This document shows, in pieces, positions 1-6,514 of a stretch of DNA of 8,147 nucleotides. The DNA lies in NCBI GenBank assembly GCA_902465425.1, contig CABQNA010000056.1:1-8147 (forward strand), in the 5' to 3' direction. Source of the stretch: an uncultured Collinsella sp. (GTDB lineage Bacteria > Actinomycetota > Coriobacteriia > Coriobacteriales > Coriobacteriaceae). The notes under the pieces are model-generated. The model did no database searches, had not been told where the DNA came from, and saw only the letters and a list, made by a program, of their open reading frames with translations. Numbering within the stretch: the stretch's first letter is position 1; every line of letters begins with the position of its first letter. Position numbers and translations under genes: made by a program.

Positions 1-498
1 AACGCGTGGCTCAAAGGCGAAGAGGCCCCATGTCGTCCCGTCGTCGATGACGCGTCGGTGTTTAAGGCGAATATCTGGAGTGCTCGTTCGCGTGAGGAGC
101 TCGCGGAGCTACGTGAGCGCGTTGCCGCTGAGGTGCCGGAACTCTCGCTTGTGTTTCCCAACAACCGAGTGCGCCTGTTCGACATCCTTCCGGCTGGTTG
201 GGACAAGGGCTGCGCTGCGCTGGAGCTGGCGCGCGCTTTGGGCCTGACGCCCGACGAGGTGGCCGTATTCGGCGATTCTGATAACGATTTGCCCATGATC
301 GATGCCGTTCCTAACTCCGTTGCAGTCGCCAATGCCAACGAGGCCGTCACGGCTGCCGCACGCTGGCATATTGGCGCTGCGGCAGATGATGCGGTTGCCG
401 GGGCTCTGCATCAGATTGCCGCCTGCGCCGCGACGGGGGAGATGCCGTCGTTTATGCGTCAAATGGACGCGGCAGGTTTTGGCGTCACGAACGTCTAG
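1..498 (+). CDS. HAD-superfamily (Cof-type) phosphatase, C-terminal part
   Basis: The frame is open from the first base, so the 5' end lies outside the window and 165 residues are visible. Near the end is GDSDNDLPMI (fragment residues 91-100), the HAD motif IV that binds the catalytic Mg2+. Before it is WDKG with Lys69, the motif III lysine, followed by a helix reading ALELARALGL. This order and spacing are typical of Cof/YbiV-type HAD-IIB phosphatases, cytoplasmic enzymes acting on sugar phosphates, nucleotides or FMN-like phosphates. The substrate cannot be told from this fragment. The N-terminal DxD nucleophile motif is off the window. The stop at 496-498 is 10 bp before the LysR start, so the two genes are probably co-transcribed. 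Apparent later starts inside this frame, such as GTG at 58, are internal codons. Confidence 0.88.
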   Translation, partial: NAWLKGEEAPCRPVVDDASVFKANIWSARSREELAELRERVAAEVPELSLVFPNNRVRLFDILPAGWDKGCAALELARALGLTPDEVAVFGDSDNDLPMIDAVPNSVAVANANEAVTAAARWHIGAAADDAVAGALHQIAACAATGEMPSFMRQMDAAGFGVTNV

Positions 499-508
499 GG
501 AGAAGGCT

Positions 509-1400
509 ATGAAGCTTCAGCAGCTCAGATATGTTGTTAAGGTTGCCGAATGCGGTAGCATCACCGAGGCCTCGCGCCGGCTCTTTGTGTCGCAGCCCTC
601 GATTACCGCGTCGATTCGCGATCTCGAAAACGAGATGGGTGTGCATATCTTTGAGCGCACCAACAAGGGCGTCATTGTGTCCGAGGAAGGCGAGACCTTC
701 TTGGGCTACGCGCGCCAGGTGCTCGACCAGGCCGACCTGCTCGAGGGCAAGTACAAAGGCACGTCCGAGCAGGTGCCGCACTTTAGTGTGAGCTGCCAGC
801 ATTATTCCTTTGCCGTTAATGCGTTTGTCGATGTGATCCGCGAGTTCGATGCCGCGCGCTACGACTTTACCCTGCGCGAGGAGCAGACCCACGAAATTAT
901 CGAGGATGTCGCGCATATGAAAAGCGAGCTGGGCATCCTATATCTGTCGGAGCACAATCGCGAGGTCATCGAGCGCATGCTTGCCGCCAACGAGCTCGTG
1001 TTCGAAGGGCTCTTCTGCGCCGCATGTCTTCGTCTGCGCCGACCATCCGCTGGCGGGCCGCTCCAGCGTGACGCTCGAGGATCTGGAAGACTACCCGTTC
1101 CTGTCCTACGAGCAGGGCAGCTACAACTCGTTTTACTATTCCGAGGAGCTGACCTCGACGTTCGAGCGTCGCAAAAATATCCGCGTGCGCGACCGTGCGA
1201 CGTTGTTCAATTTGGTCATGGGCCTCAACGGCTACACGGTATGCTCGGGCGTGATCAGCCACGAGCTCAACGGCCCCGGCATTATCTCGATTCCGCTCGA
1301 CGTGGACGAGTACATGGAGATTGGCATCATCACGCGCAAGAACACGACGCTCACGCGCTACGGTCGGGCCTATATCGACGCGATTCGTCAGCATATCTAG
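509..1400 (+). pseudogene. LysR-family transcriptional regulator, frameshifted
   Basis: ATG at 509 follows a good ribosome site (GGGAGAAGG, 498-506). The first ~60 residues are a typical LysR winged helix-turn-helix: LQQLRYVVKVAECGSITEAS, then SQPSITASIRDLE and FERTNKG, followed by the linker helix and an effector domain. The frame is intact to about codon 169 (ELVFEGLF). The rest of the effector domain then continues in the next frame from about 1017 (APHVFVCADHPL through GRAYIDAIRQHI) and stops at 1400. Joined, the two parts give about 297 residues, the normal LysR length. As written, the first frame runs on to 1480 with about 150 unrelated residues. One extra base, or a loss of two or five bases, would explain it. 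The gene sits in the same orientation just upstream of a MetE-like gene, which is the likely target. It may be a true pseudogene or a sequencing error. Confidence 0.85.
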
Positions 1401-1436
1401 GCTGCTGTGCTCCGCACGGTTCAAGTCTCTTTATGA

Positions 1437-1480
1437 CAGTCCAGACTGATATAGGAAGCATCTATATCAAACTGTTATAA
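1437..1480 (+). promoter_or_regulatory. Putative LysR operator: overlapping dyads and a direct repeat
   Basis: TGATATAG (1447-1454) and CTATATCA (1462-1469) form a perfect 8-bp inverted repeat around a 7-nt centre. At its core is T1452-N11-A1464, the classic LysR-box geometry. A second dyad, CAGTC-CA-GACTG (1437-1448), overlaps its left edge. ACTGATATA (1445-1453) recurs as ACTGTTATA (1471-1479), 26 bp downstream, resembling a recognition plus activation site pair. It lies between the LysR gene and the MetE-like gene, about 90 bp before the latter's start. Which regulator binds here is inferred. Confidence 0.5.
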
Positions 1481-1483
1481 ACG

Positions 1484-1489
1484 TATATT
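1484..1489 (+). promoter_or_regulatory. Possible -10 element for the MetE-like gene
   Basis: TATATT sits in an AT-rich patch about 65 bp before the start codon and just after the putative LysR sites. No convincing -35 hexamer is found at 16-18 bp upstream, as is common for promoters that depend on an activator. The position is plausible but the call rests on a short AT-rich match. Confidence 0.3.
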
Positions 1490-1501
1490 TTACGATGACC
1501 A

Positions 1502-1515
1502 TATGAGCGCTCATA
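1502..1515. promoter_or_regulatory. Perfect 14-bp palindrome, possible operator
   Basis: TATGAGCGCTCATA is fully self-complementary with no spacer. It lies just after the candidate -10 element and about 40 bp before the MetE-like start, a place where a dimeric repressor could bind at or just past the transcription start. It differs in sequence from the upstream LysR-type dyad, so a second regulator is possible. Confidence 0.35.
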
Positions 1516-1555
1516 CTCTGTCCCAGTTAAGCAACCAATGCAAAGGGAGATATCT

Positions 1556-2689
1556 ATGAGCACTTCGATTCAACCGAACGCGCCGTTTCGCGCCGATATC
1601 GTCGGCAGTTTTCTTCGTCCGCAGGCTGTAAAGGATGCCCGTGCCGCCTATGTCGCGGGTAAACTCGACGCTTCCGGCCTTAAGGCCGTCGAGGACGAGG
1701 CCATCCGCGACTTAGTGGCCAAGCAGAAGGCCGCCGGCCTGCAGGTGATCACCGATGGCGAGTTCCGCCGCAGCTACTGGCACCTCGATTTTATGTGGGG
1801 CCTTAACGGCATTGAGCGCCGCACCTCACGCACGGGTTATATGTTCCATGACGAGGAGACGACGGCCGACACCGCCGTGGTTACCGGTCCCATTAGCGGC
1901 GAGAACCACCCGTTCGTCGAGCATTTTAAGTTTGTCAAGGCGCTTGAGGGGGAGGGCCAGGTCGCGCGTCAAACCATTCCGGCGCCGATCCAGACGTTCT
2001 CGGAGGTTACGCTCGACCGCTGCGATGGACAGCAGGAGAGTCTGCGCGCCGTCTACAAGACCGATGAGGAACTTGCCGACGCCATTGCAGCCGCTTATCG
2101 CACGGTGATCGCCGACCTGTATGCCGCGGGCTGCCGCAACATCCAATTTGATGACTGCACCTGGGGCATCTATTGCGATACGGACTTTGTGTCCAAGACT
2201 GGCATGAGCCCGGTTGACCTGCAAAAGGTGAGCGAGCTGGGCGTGGCGCTCAACAATGCCGCCATCGCGGGCAAGCCCGACGATCTGGTTATCAACACGC
2301 ATGTGTGCCGCGGCAACTATCACTCCACGTATGCCTTCGAGGGTGGTTACGATCCCATTGCGCCGTACCTGTTCGCACATGAGAACGTCGACGCGTTCTA
2401 CCTTGAGTTCGATACGCCACGCGCCGGTGGCTTTGAGCCGCTTAAGTACGTTGCTCCCGGCAAGAAGGTCGTGCTGGGCCTGGTGACCACCAAGGCGGCT
2501 GAGCTTGAGGACGAGGACGTTATCGTCGAACGTATCCAAGAGGCCGCAAAGTATGTGCCGCTCGAGAACCTGTACCTGTCGCCCCAGTGCGGCTTTGCCA
2601 GCTGCGAGATTGGCAACAAACTGACCGAGGACGAACAGTGGGCAAAGATCGCGCTGGTCAAGCGCATTGCCGAGCGCGTTTGGAAGTAA
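1556..2689 (+). CDS. Short MetE-like (YxjG-type) methionine synthase family protein
   Basis: This 377-residue protein corresponds to the C-terminal catalytic barrel of cobalamin-independent methionine synthase (full MetE is about 750 residues) and resembles Bacillus YxjG/YxjH. The zinc ligands are present: His249 and Cys251 in NTHVCRGNYHS, Glu284 in YLEFDTPRAGGFE, and Cys345 in SPQCGFAS. The 61-residue Glu-Cys spacing equals that in E. coli MetE (665 to 726, from memory). The N-terminal part has DIVGSFLRP and ITDGEFRR, typical of the family. It should activate the thiol of homocysteine or a related acceptor for methyl transfer. The methyl donor is unknown because the N-terminal half of MetE, which helps bind the polyglutamyl folate, is absent. 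The start at 1556 is chosen because AAAGGGAG (1542-1549) precedes it; an in-frame ATG at 1538 lies upstream of that site. Control by the adjacent LysR gene is likely but inferred. Confidence 0.85.
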   Translation: MSTSIQPNAPFRADIVGSFLRPQAVKDARAAYVAGKLDASGLKAVEDEAIRDLVAKQKAAGLQVITDGEFRRSYWHLDFMWGLNGIERRTSRTGYMFHDEETTADTAVVTGPISGENHPFVEHFKFVKALEGEGQVARQTIPAPIQTFSEVTLDRCDGQQESLRAVYKTDEELADAIAAAYRTVIADLYAAGCRNIQFDDCTWGIYCDTDFVSKTGMSPVDLQKVSELGVALNNAAIAGKPDDLVINTHVCRGNYHSTYAFEGGYDPIAPYLFAHENVDAFYLEFDTPRAGGFEPLKYVAPGKKVVLGLVTTKAAELEDEDVIVERIQEAAKYVPLENLYLSPQCGFASCEIGNKLTEDEQWAKIALVKRIAERVWK

Positions 2690-2736
2690 CGCTACCGCTT
2701 GCAGGTGACGGCGCGTGCGAGACATGGCGTATCACG

Positions 2737-2742
2737 TACAAT
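2737..2742 (+). promoter_or_regulatory. Possible -10 element for the uracil permease gene
   Basis: TACAAT matches the -10 consensus at five of six positions and lies 70 bp before the permease start. No good -35 hexamer is seen at the right distance. The 123-bp gap has no obvious terminator after the MetE-like gene, so read-through transcription is also possible. I saw no PyrR-type attenuator or riboswitch here. Confidence 0.3.
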
Positions 2743-2812
2743 GGTTCGGATCGTATCGTTCGGGCAGGTTATCCGATATGCCTGATCGCCCTTCCATCAT
2801 GAAAGGACTTCC

Positions 2813-4147
2813 ATGTCCCAATCCTCGACGCCCGCCGTCACCGATGCCATCTACGATGCATCGTCGCTCGGCCGCCCGCGCATGTTTGTGTTGGGTTTGC
2901 AACACATGTTTGCGATGTTCGGAGCCACGGTGCTCGTGCCCGTGCTCACCGGCCTTTCCGTTTCGGCGACGCTTCTGTTCGCCGGCATCGGCACGCTGCT
3001 GTTCCACTTCCTGTCGCGCGGTAAGGTGCCGGCATTTTTGGGCTCATCGTTTGCCTTTATTGCCGGTTATGCCGCCATTGCACCCAACGGCGAGACCGAG
3101 CTTTTGCCCTACGCCTGCCTGGGCGTTGCCTGCGCCGGCCTGCTCTATCCGGTGCTTGCAGCGCTGTTCCGCGCATTTGGCGCCAAGCGTGTCATGCGCT
3201 TCTTTCCGCCGGTGGTGACCGGTCCCATCGTCATTTCCATCGGCCTGATCCTGGCGAGCTCTGCCATTGCCAACTGCCAGACCAACTGGCTTGTCACCGT
3301 TATCGCTGTGGCCGTGATCATCATCTGCAACATCTGGGGCCGCGGCATGGTCAAGATCGTGCCGATTCTGCTGGGCGTTGTGGTGAGCTATGCCGTCGCG
3401 GCGGTGCTGGGCGAGGTTGATTTTTCGGGCGTTGCCGTCGCTCCGTGGGTCGGTCTACCTGTCGTGTGGGACAACACCGTGTTTGCGCTCTTTGGACCGC
3501 AGTTCGATAGCGGTCTTGCCACGACGGCCATCATCACCATCATGCCGCTGGCCTTTGCAACTATGATCGAGCATATCGGCGATATCTCCGCCATTGGCTC
3601 TACCTGCGAACGCAATTACATTGCCGATCCCGGTCTGCACCGTACCCTGCTCGGCGATGGCCTGGCGACCATCTTGGCGTCGCTCTTTGGCGCTCCGGCC
3701 AACACCACGTATGGCGAGAACACCGGCGTGCTTGCGCTTACGCGTGTGTTCGACCCGCGTGTGATTCGCATTGCCGCCTGCTGTGCCATTGTGCTTTCGT
3801 TCTGCCCCAAGTTTGCTGCGGTGATTGCCGCCATGCCGGCGTGCGTTATCGGCGGCGTGTCGCTCGTGCTCTACGGCATGATCAGCGCCGTTGGCGTGCG
3901 TAACCTCATCGAGAATCAGGTTGATTTCCAGAACAACCGCAACGTGCTGGTGGCGGCTCTGGTGCTCGTGCTTTCGCTCGGCATTGCCTACAGTACCGCC
4001 GGTGCCATCGTGCTGGAACTGGGCGGCGTGACGATTTCGCTTTCGGGCCTTGCCGTGGGCTCTCTGGTGGGCATTGTGCTCAACGCCATCCTGCCCGGTA
4101 ATGACTTTGAGTTCGATACTTCCGAGCTTGAGGAGACTACTGAATAG
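2813..4147 (+). CDS. uraA: NCS2-family uracil permease (UraA type)
   Basis: This 444-residue polytopic membrane protein imports uracil, probably by proton symport, feeding pyrimidine salvage. Family signatures occur in order: GLQHMFAMFGATVLVP (28-43), VPAFLGSSFAF (72-82), GPIVISIGL (137-145), MIEHIGD (251-257) and GAPANTTYGENTGV (293-306). Glu253 and Glu302 match UraA Glu241 and Glu290 with the same 49-residue spacing, and Tyr300-Gly301 match UraA Tyr288-Gly289. Glu at 302, rather than the Gln typical of xanthine/urate carriers, favours uracil. Asp257 stands where E. coli UraA has His245, so specificity is not certain. The length is close to that of UraA (429). AAAGGA (2802-2807) lies 5 nt before the ATG. 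The C-terminal tail is acidic (SELEETTE). It is followed by a strong terminator shared with the convergent esterase. Confidence 0.88.
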   Translation: MSQSSTPAVTDAIYDASSLGRPRMFVLGLQHMFAMFGATVLVPVLTGLSVSATLLFAGIGTLLFHFLSRGKVPAFLGSSFAFIAGYAAIAPNGETELLPYACLGVACAGLLYPVLAALFRAFGAKRVMRFFPPVVTGPIVISIGLILASSAIANCQTNWLVTVIAVAVIIICNIWGRGMVKIVPILLGVVVSYAVAAVLGEVDFSGVAVAPWVGLPVVWDNTVFALFGPQFDSGLATTAIITIMPLAFATMIEHIGDISAIGSTCERNYIADPGLHRTLLGDGLATILASLFGAPANTTYGENTGVLALTRVFDPRVIRIAACCAIVLSFCPKFAAVIAAMPACVIGGVSLVLYGMISAVGVRNLIENQVDFQNNRNVLVAALVLVLSLGIAYSTAGAIVLELGGVTISLSGLAVGSLVGIVLNAILPGNDFEFDTSELEETTE

Positions 4148-4164
4148 TAGCTGCGTTCAGCCAA

Positions 4165-4212
4165 ATTAAAAATGGCGTCCATGCGTATGTACGCGTGGAC
4201 GCCATTTTTAAT
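4165..4212. terminator. Bidirectional intrinsic terminator between convergent genes
   Basis: Two 23-nt arms (4165-4187 and 4190-4212) are complementary with one G-U-type mismatch and only TG between them. The GC-rich core GGCGTCCA/TGGACGCC is flanked by AAAAAT on the left and ATTTTT on the right, so a U-tract follows the stem in both directions. The esterase stop codon (4208-4210) lies inside the right arm. Confidence 0.92.
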
Positions 4213-4873
4213 GCGTCAGTATCCAGTGGATGCCGCGCGCCATGCGCAGGTCAGTTTGGGCAAAGTGGTTGCCGGGGTTGAGCTCCAGCGTTGTTGGAAT
4301 GTCACGCTCTATAAACAGCTCTTCCATCGCGTGCGTATCGTCGAGTACGTGCCGCATCATGCGGTTGGGCGTCTTGGTTTCCTTTTTACCGAGCGACAGA
4401 TAGGCGGCGTCGGGCGTAGCCGCCATCGTGCGCTCGCGCGCGTAGTCGATAAAGCCGGGGAACCACAACGACCCCGATGCACTCGCCACGCGCTCAAAGA
4501 CATCTGTTTGCCAAAGTGCCCACAGTGCAAAAAGACCCGCCAACGAGTAGCCGGCAACGCCGCGCCAGGCGGGCGGTTGCGGGAGCGATGATTCGGCCTG
4601 GGGGATTATCTGCTTCAACAACTCGTCAAGAAAACCAGCAGCCTGTCCGCCAAAGGGCTCGGCATCTCGTATAGTTCCGTCGCATTCCCAGGGGCTCAGC
4701 TCGCGATTCCAATCGAGCCCTCCAATGGCGACAAGGGTGAACGGCGGGCAGTCGAGCTCTCGGCAGCGCTCGTAGACTACACTACCGTTGCCCATAACCA
4801 CGGGGAGATAGATGACGGGCGCGCCTTCCGCACACTCTGAATAAACGGTTATCTGCTTATGATGCGCTTCCAA
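4208..4873 (-). CDS. Alpha/beta-hydrolase-fold esterase
   Basis: This predicted cytoplasmic serine hydrolase has 221 residues from the start chosen here. GYSLAG (residues 108-113) is the nucleophile elbow, with Ser110 as nucleophile. It is followed by SASGSLWFPGF, a pattern of the putative-esterase family that includes Esterase D and IroE-like proteins. NPGNHF near the C-terminus supplies His203, and the acidic residue may be Glu165 in SLGKKETKTPN. The natural ester substrate is unknown. No signal peptide is seen. TTG at 4873 is preferred because GAGAAG lies 6 nt upstream and the protein then opens at the first strand, EAHHKQITVYSE. A longer version starting GTG at 4921 (237 residues) has no ribosome site and would begin only about 20 bp after the purine permease terminator. 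The stop lies inside the shared terminator with uraA. Confidence 0.8.
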   Translation of the reverse strand: MEAHHKQITVYSECAEGAPVIYLPVVMGNGSVVYERCRELDCPPFTLVAIGGLDWNRELSPWECDGTIRDAEPFGGQAAGFLDELLKQIIPQAESSLPQPPAWRGVAGYSLAGLFALWALWQTDVFERVASASGSLWFPGFIDYARERTMAATPDAAYLSLGKKETKTPNRMMRHVLDDTHAMEELFIERDIPTTLELNPGNHFAQTDLRMARGIHWILTH

Positions 4874-4941
4874 GGCAGGCTTCTCTCGGCGTTGTGATAT
4901 TGACAGCCTCAATTGTCGCACGCTGACACGGGGGCAGACGC

Positions 4942-4983
4942 TAAAAGAAAGGCGCGGAGCCGCTCGATGCGATTCCGCGCCTT
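4942..4983 (-). terminator. Intrinsic terminator of the purine permease gene
   Basis: Arms of 10 bp (4949-4958 and 4974-4983, GGCGCGGA/TCCGCGCC core) enclose a 15-nt loop. On the minus strand the stem is followed by TTTCTTTTAG. It starts 27 bp after the permease stop, so the downstream esterase probably has its own promoter. Confidence 0.85.
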
Positions 4984-5010
4984 GTTGTTTTGCTTTAGCA
5001 GACTATGCCG

Positions 5011-6321
5011 TTACGCCACGAAGAAGTAGACGAGGAAGGCGAGGGCTGCGATCCACATGAGCGGCTTGATCTTGGAGGCCTCGCCCTTAAAGAGCGCGAC
5101 GACCACGTAGGCGATAAAGCCCAGACCAATGCCGGCAGAGATGGAGTAGGTGAAGGGCACGCCGGCGATAATCATGAACGCCGGGAAACCCTGCGACACG
5201 TCGGACCAGTCGATCTCGGAGGCCTCGCTCATCATGAGGTAGCCGACGTAGACCAGAGCACCGCAGGTGGCGGCGCTGGAAACGATGGTGACGATGGGGG
5301 AGAAGAACGCGGCGAGAATGAACAGCACGCCGGTGGTGACGGAGGTGAGACCCGTGCGGCCACCGTCGGCAGCGCCAGAGGTGGACTCGACGAAGGTGGT
5401 GATGGAGGAGACGCCCATGAAACCGCCCACAGCAGCGGCGGCGGAGTCGACGATCAGGATCTCCTTGATATTCTCGACGTTGCCGTCGTCGGTGAGGAAC
5501 TCGCCCTGCTTGGCCACGGCCATCGCGGTGCCCATGGTGTCGAAGAAGTCACTCATGAGCAGCGAGAACGAGATGACGAGGAGCGCGGGGTCGGTAAGGA
5601 CCTTGACGATGGCGGGCACGCCGCCGGCGTCGGCGATGGGGCCACCGATGCTCGAGAAGTCGAGCGGGGCGATGATACCGGTCGGAGCCTGGGTCACACC
5701 TAGGGGGATACCGGCGATGACGGCGACGATGATGCCGATGAGCAGAGAGCCCGGCACGTTGCGGGAAGCCAGGGCAACCGTCACGACGATGGAGATGATG
5801 CCGACGATAAAGGTGGGGGAGGTGATGTCGCCCAGACCGACGAGTGTACCGGCGCCAGCGGTGATAATGCCGGCATCGCACAGGCCAATCATGGCGATGA
5901 ACAGGCCCAGACCCACCGAGATGGCGTGACGCAGGACAACCGGGATGGCGTCCATGATGGCCTCGCGCAGGCCACAAAGCACGAGCAGCAAGATGACGAC
6001 GCCCTCAAGGAAGATGACGCTCATGGCCACGTGCCAGTCACCGCCGCAGACGGTGGTGGTGATTCCGGCGATCATCGCGTTGACGCCTAAGCCCGAAGCG
6101 CAGGCGAGCGGGCGGTTGGCGAAGATGCCCATGCAGATGGTCATGATGCCGGCGCCCAGGCAGGTGGCGCAGGCGAGCGCTCCCGCATCGATGCCAGCGC
6201 CCGAGAGCACCGCGGGGTTGACGGCGATGATGTAGGCCATCGCCAGGAATGTTGTCAGTCCAGCGCGGAGTTCGGTCCCGATTGTGGACTTGCGCTCGCT
6301 GACGTGAAATAGTTCGTCCAT
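5011..6321 (-). CDS. NCS2-family purine permease (AzgA/PbuG type)
   Basis: This 436-residue membrane protein belongs to the AzgA branch of NCS2, which carries adenine, guanine or hypoxanthine by proton symport. Signatures in order are TELRAGLTTFLAMAYIIAVNP (residues 16-36), FANRPLACASGLGVNAM (67-83), DFFDTMGTAMA (258-268) and SSITTFVESTSGAADGGRTG (305-324), followed by several hydrophobic segments to a C-terminus reading VYFFVA. Which purine it prefers cannot be told. The ATG at 6321 is chosen because AAGGAAAGGG lies 5 nt upstream on the minus strand. A 19-residue extension from 6378 (MSEFVSIG...) has no ribosome site and overlaps the likely promoter. No purine riboswitch core was recognised in the leader. 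It is divergent from the deformylase-like gene and ends in its own terminator. Confidence 0.9.
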   Translation of the reverse strand: MDELFHVSERKSTIGTELRAGLTTFLAMAYIIAVNPAVLSGAGIDAGALACATCLGAGIMTICMGIFANRPLACASGLGVNAMIAGITTTVCGGDWHVAMSVIFLEGVVILLLVLCGLREAIMDAIPVVLRHAISVGLGLFIAMIGLCDAGIITAGAGTLVGLGDITSPTFIVGIISIVVTVALASRNVPGSLLIGIIVAVIAGIPLGVTQAPTGIIAPLDFSSIGGPIADAGGVPAIVKVLTDPALLVISFSLLMSDFFDTMGTAMAVAKQGEFLTDDGNVENIKEILIVDSAAAAVGGFMGVSSITTFVESTSGAADGGRTGLTSVTTGVLFILAAFFSPIVTIVSSAATCGALVYVGYLMMSEASEIDWSDVSQGFPAFMIIAGVPFTYSISAGIGLGFIAYVVVALFKGEASKIKPLMWIAALAFLVYFFVA

Positions 6322-6338
6322 GCATACCCTTTCCTTGT

Positions 6339-6359
6339 TCGGCCCCGAGTTTAGGCCGA
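6339..6359 (-). other. Small hairpin in the purine permease leader
   Basis: TCGGCC (6339-6344) and GGCCGA (6354-6359) form a perfect 6-bp stem with a 9-nt loop just upstream of the ribosome site AAGGAAAGGG. It would lie in the 5' untranslated region if transcription starts after the candidate -10 at 6377-6382. A role in translation control or mRNA stability is possible but unproven. Confidence 0.35.
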
Positions 6360-6376
6360 TTGACACGAACTCACTC

Positions 6377-6382
6377 ACTATA
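6377..6382 (-). promoter_or_regulatory. Possible -10 element for the purine permease
   Basis: On the minus strand this reads TATAGT, five of six matches to consensus, giving a leader of about 50 nt. The -35 region (GAACAA or nearby) is weak. Confidence 0.35.
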
Positions 6383-6475
6383 GCCCCTTTACGACGCTGT
6401 TGTTCCTCGCATGTTGATGTTCGGCGCTTTGTAGCAGACGGACGGTATTTTTCGCATGAAAATGAGTGGGTACCG

Positions 6476-6481
6476 TATACT
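6476..6481 (+). promoter_or_regulatory. Possible -10 element for the deformylase-like gene
   Basis: TATACT lies 34 bp before the start codon and matches the -10 consensus at five of six positions. TTCGCA at 6451-6456 is a possible -35 with a long 19-bp spacer. A dyad, ACGGTA (6442-6447) and TACCGT (6471-6476), brackets the spacer and touches the -10. Confidence 0.4.
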
Positions 6482-6514
6482 TAAGCAGTTACAACGACCC
6501 CTATGGAGGAACGT

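Noticed and set aside
1005..1030. Programmed ribosomal frameshift in the LysR gene
   Set aside because: No slippery heptamer or RF2-like stop context is visible, and LysR proteins are not known to use frameshifting. Mutation or sequence error is simpler.
302..1480. 392-residue reading frame spanning the HAD end and the LysR gene
   Set aside because: Its first ~70 residues overlap the HAD gene out of frame and its last ~150 are the wrong frame past the LysR frameshift. Only the middle is real LysR sequence.
1401..1555. SAM (S-box) riboswitch upstream of the MetE-like gene
   Set aside because: No S-box core or antiterminator/terminator pair is visible; the gap instead holds short DNA dyads.
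1826..2725. 299-residue minus-strand frame
   Set aside because: It is antisense to the well-supported MetE-like gene, shows no recognisable motif, and is explained by high-GC codon bias.
2690..2812. PyrR-type attenuator upstream of uraA
   Set aside because: Only weak dyads (TCGGAT/ATCCGA and GGGCAGG/CCTG...CCC) are present, with no terminator-like U-tract or PyrR binding consensus.
5005..5703. 232-residue plus-strand frame rich in Gly, Asp and Glu
   Set aside because: It is antisense to the purine permease, with low-complexity composition caused by the complement of GC-rich membrane-protein codons and no family signature.
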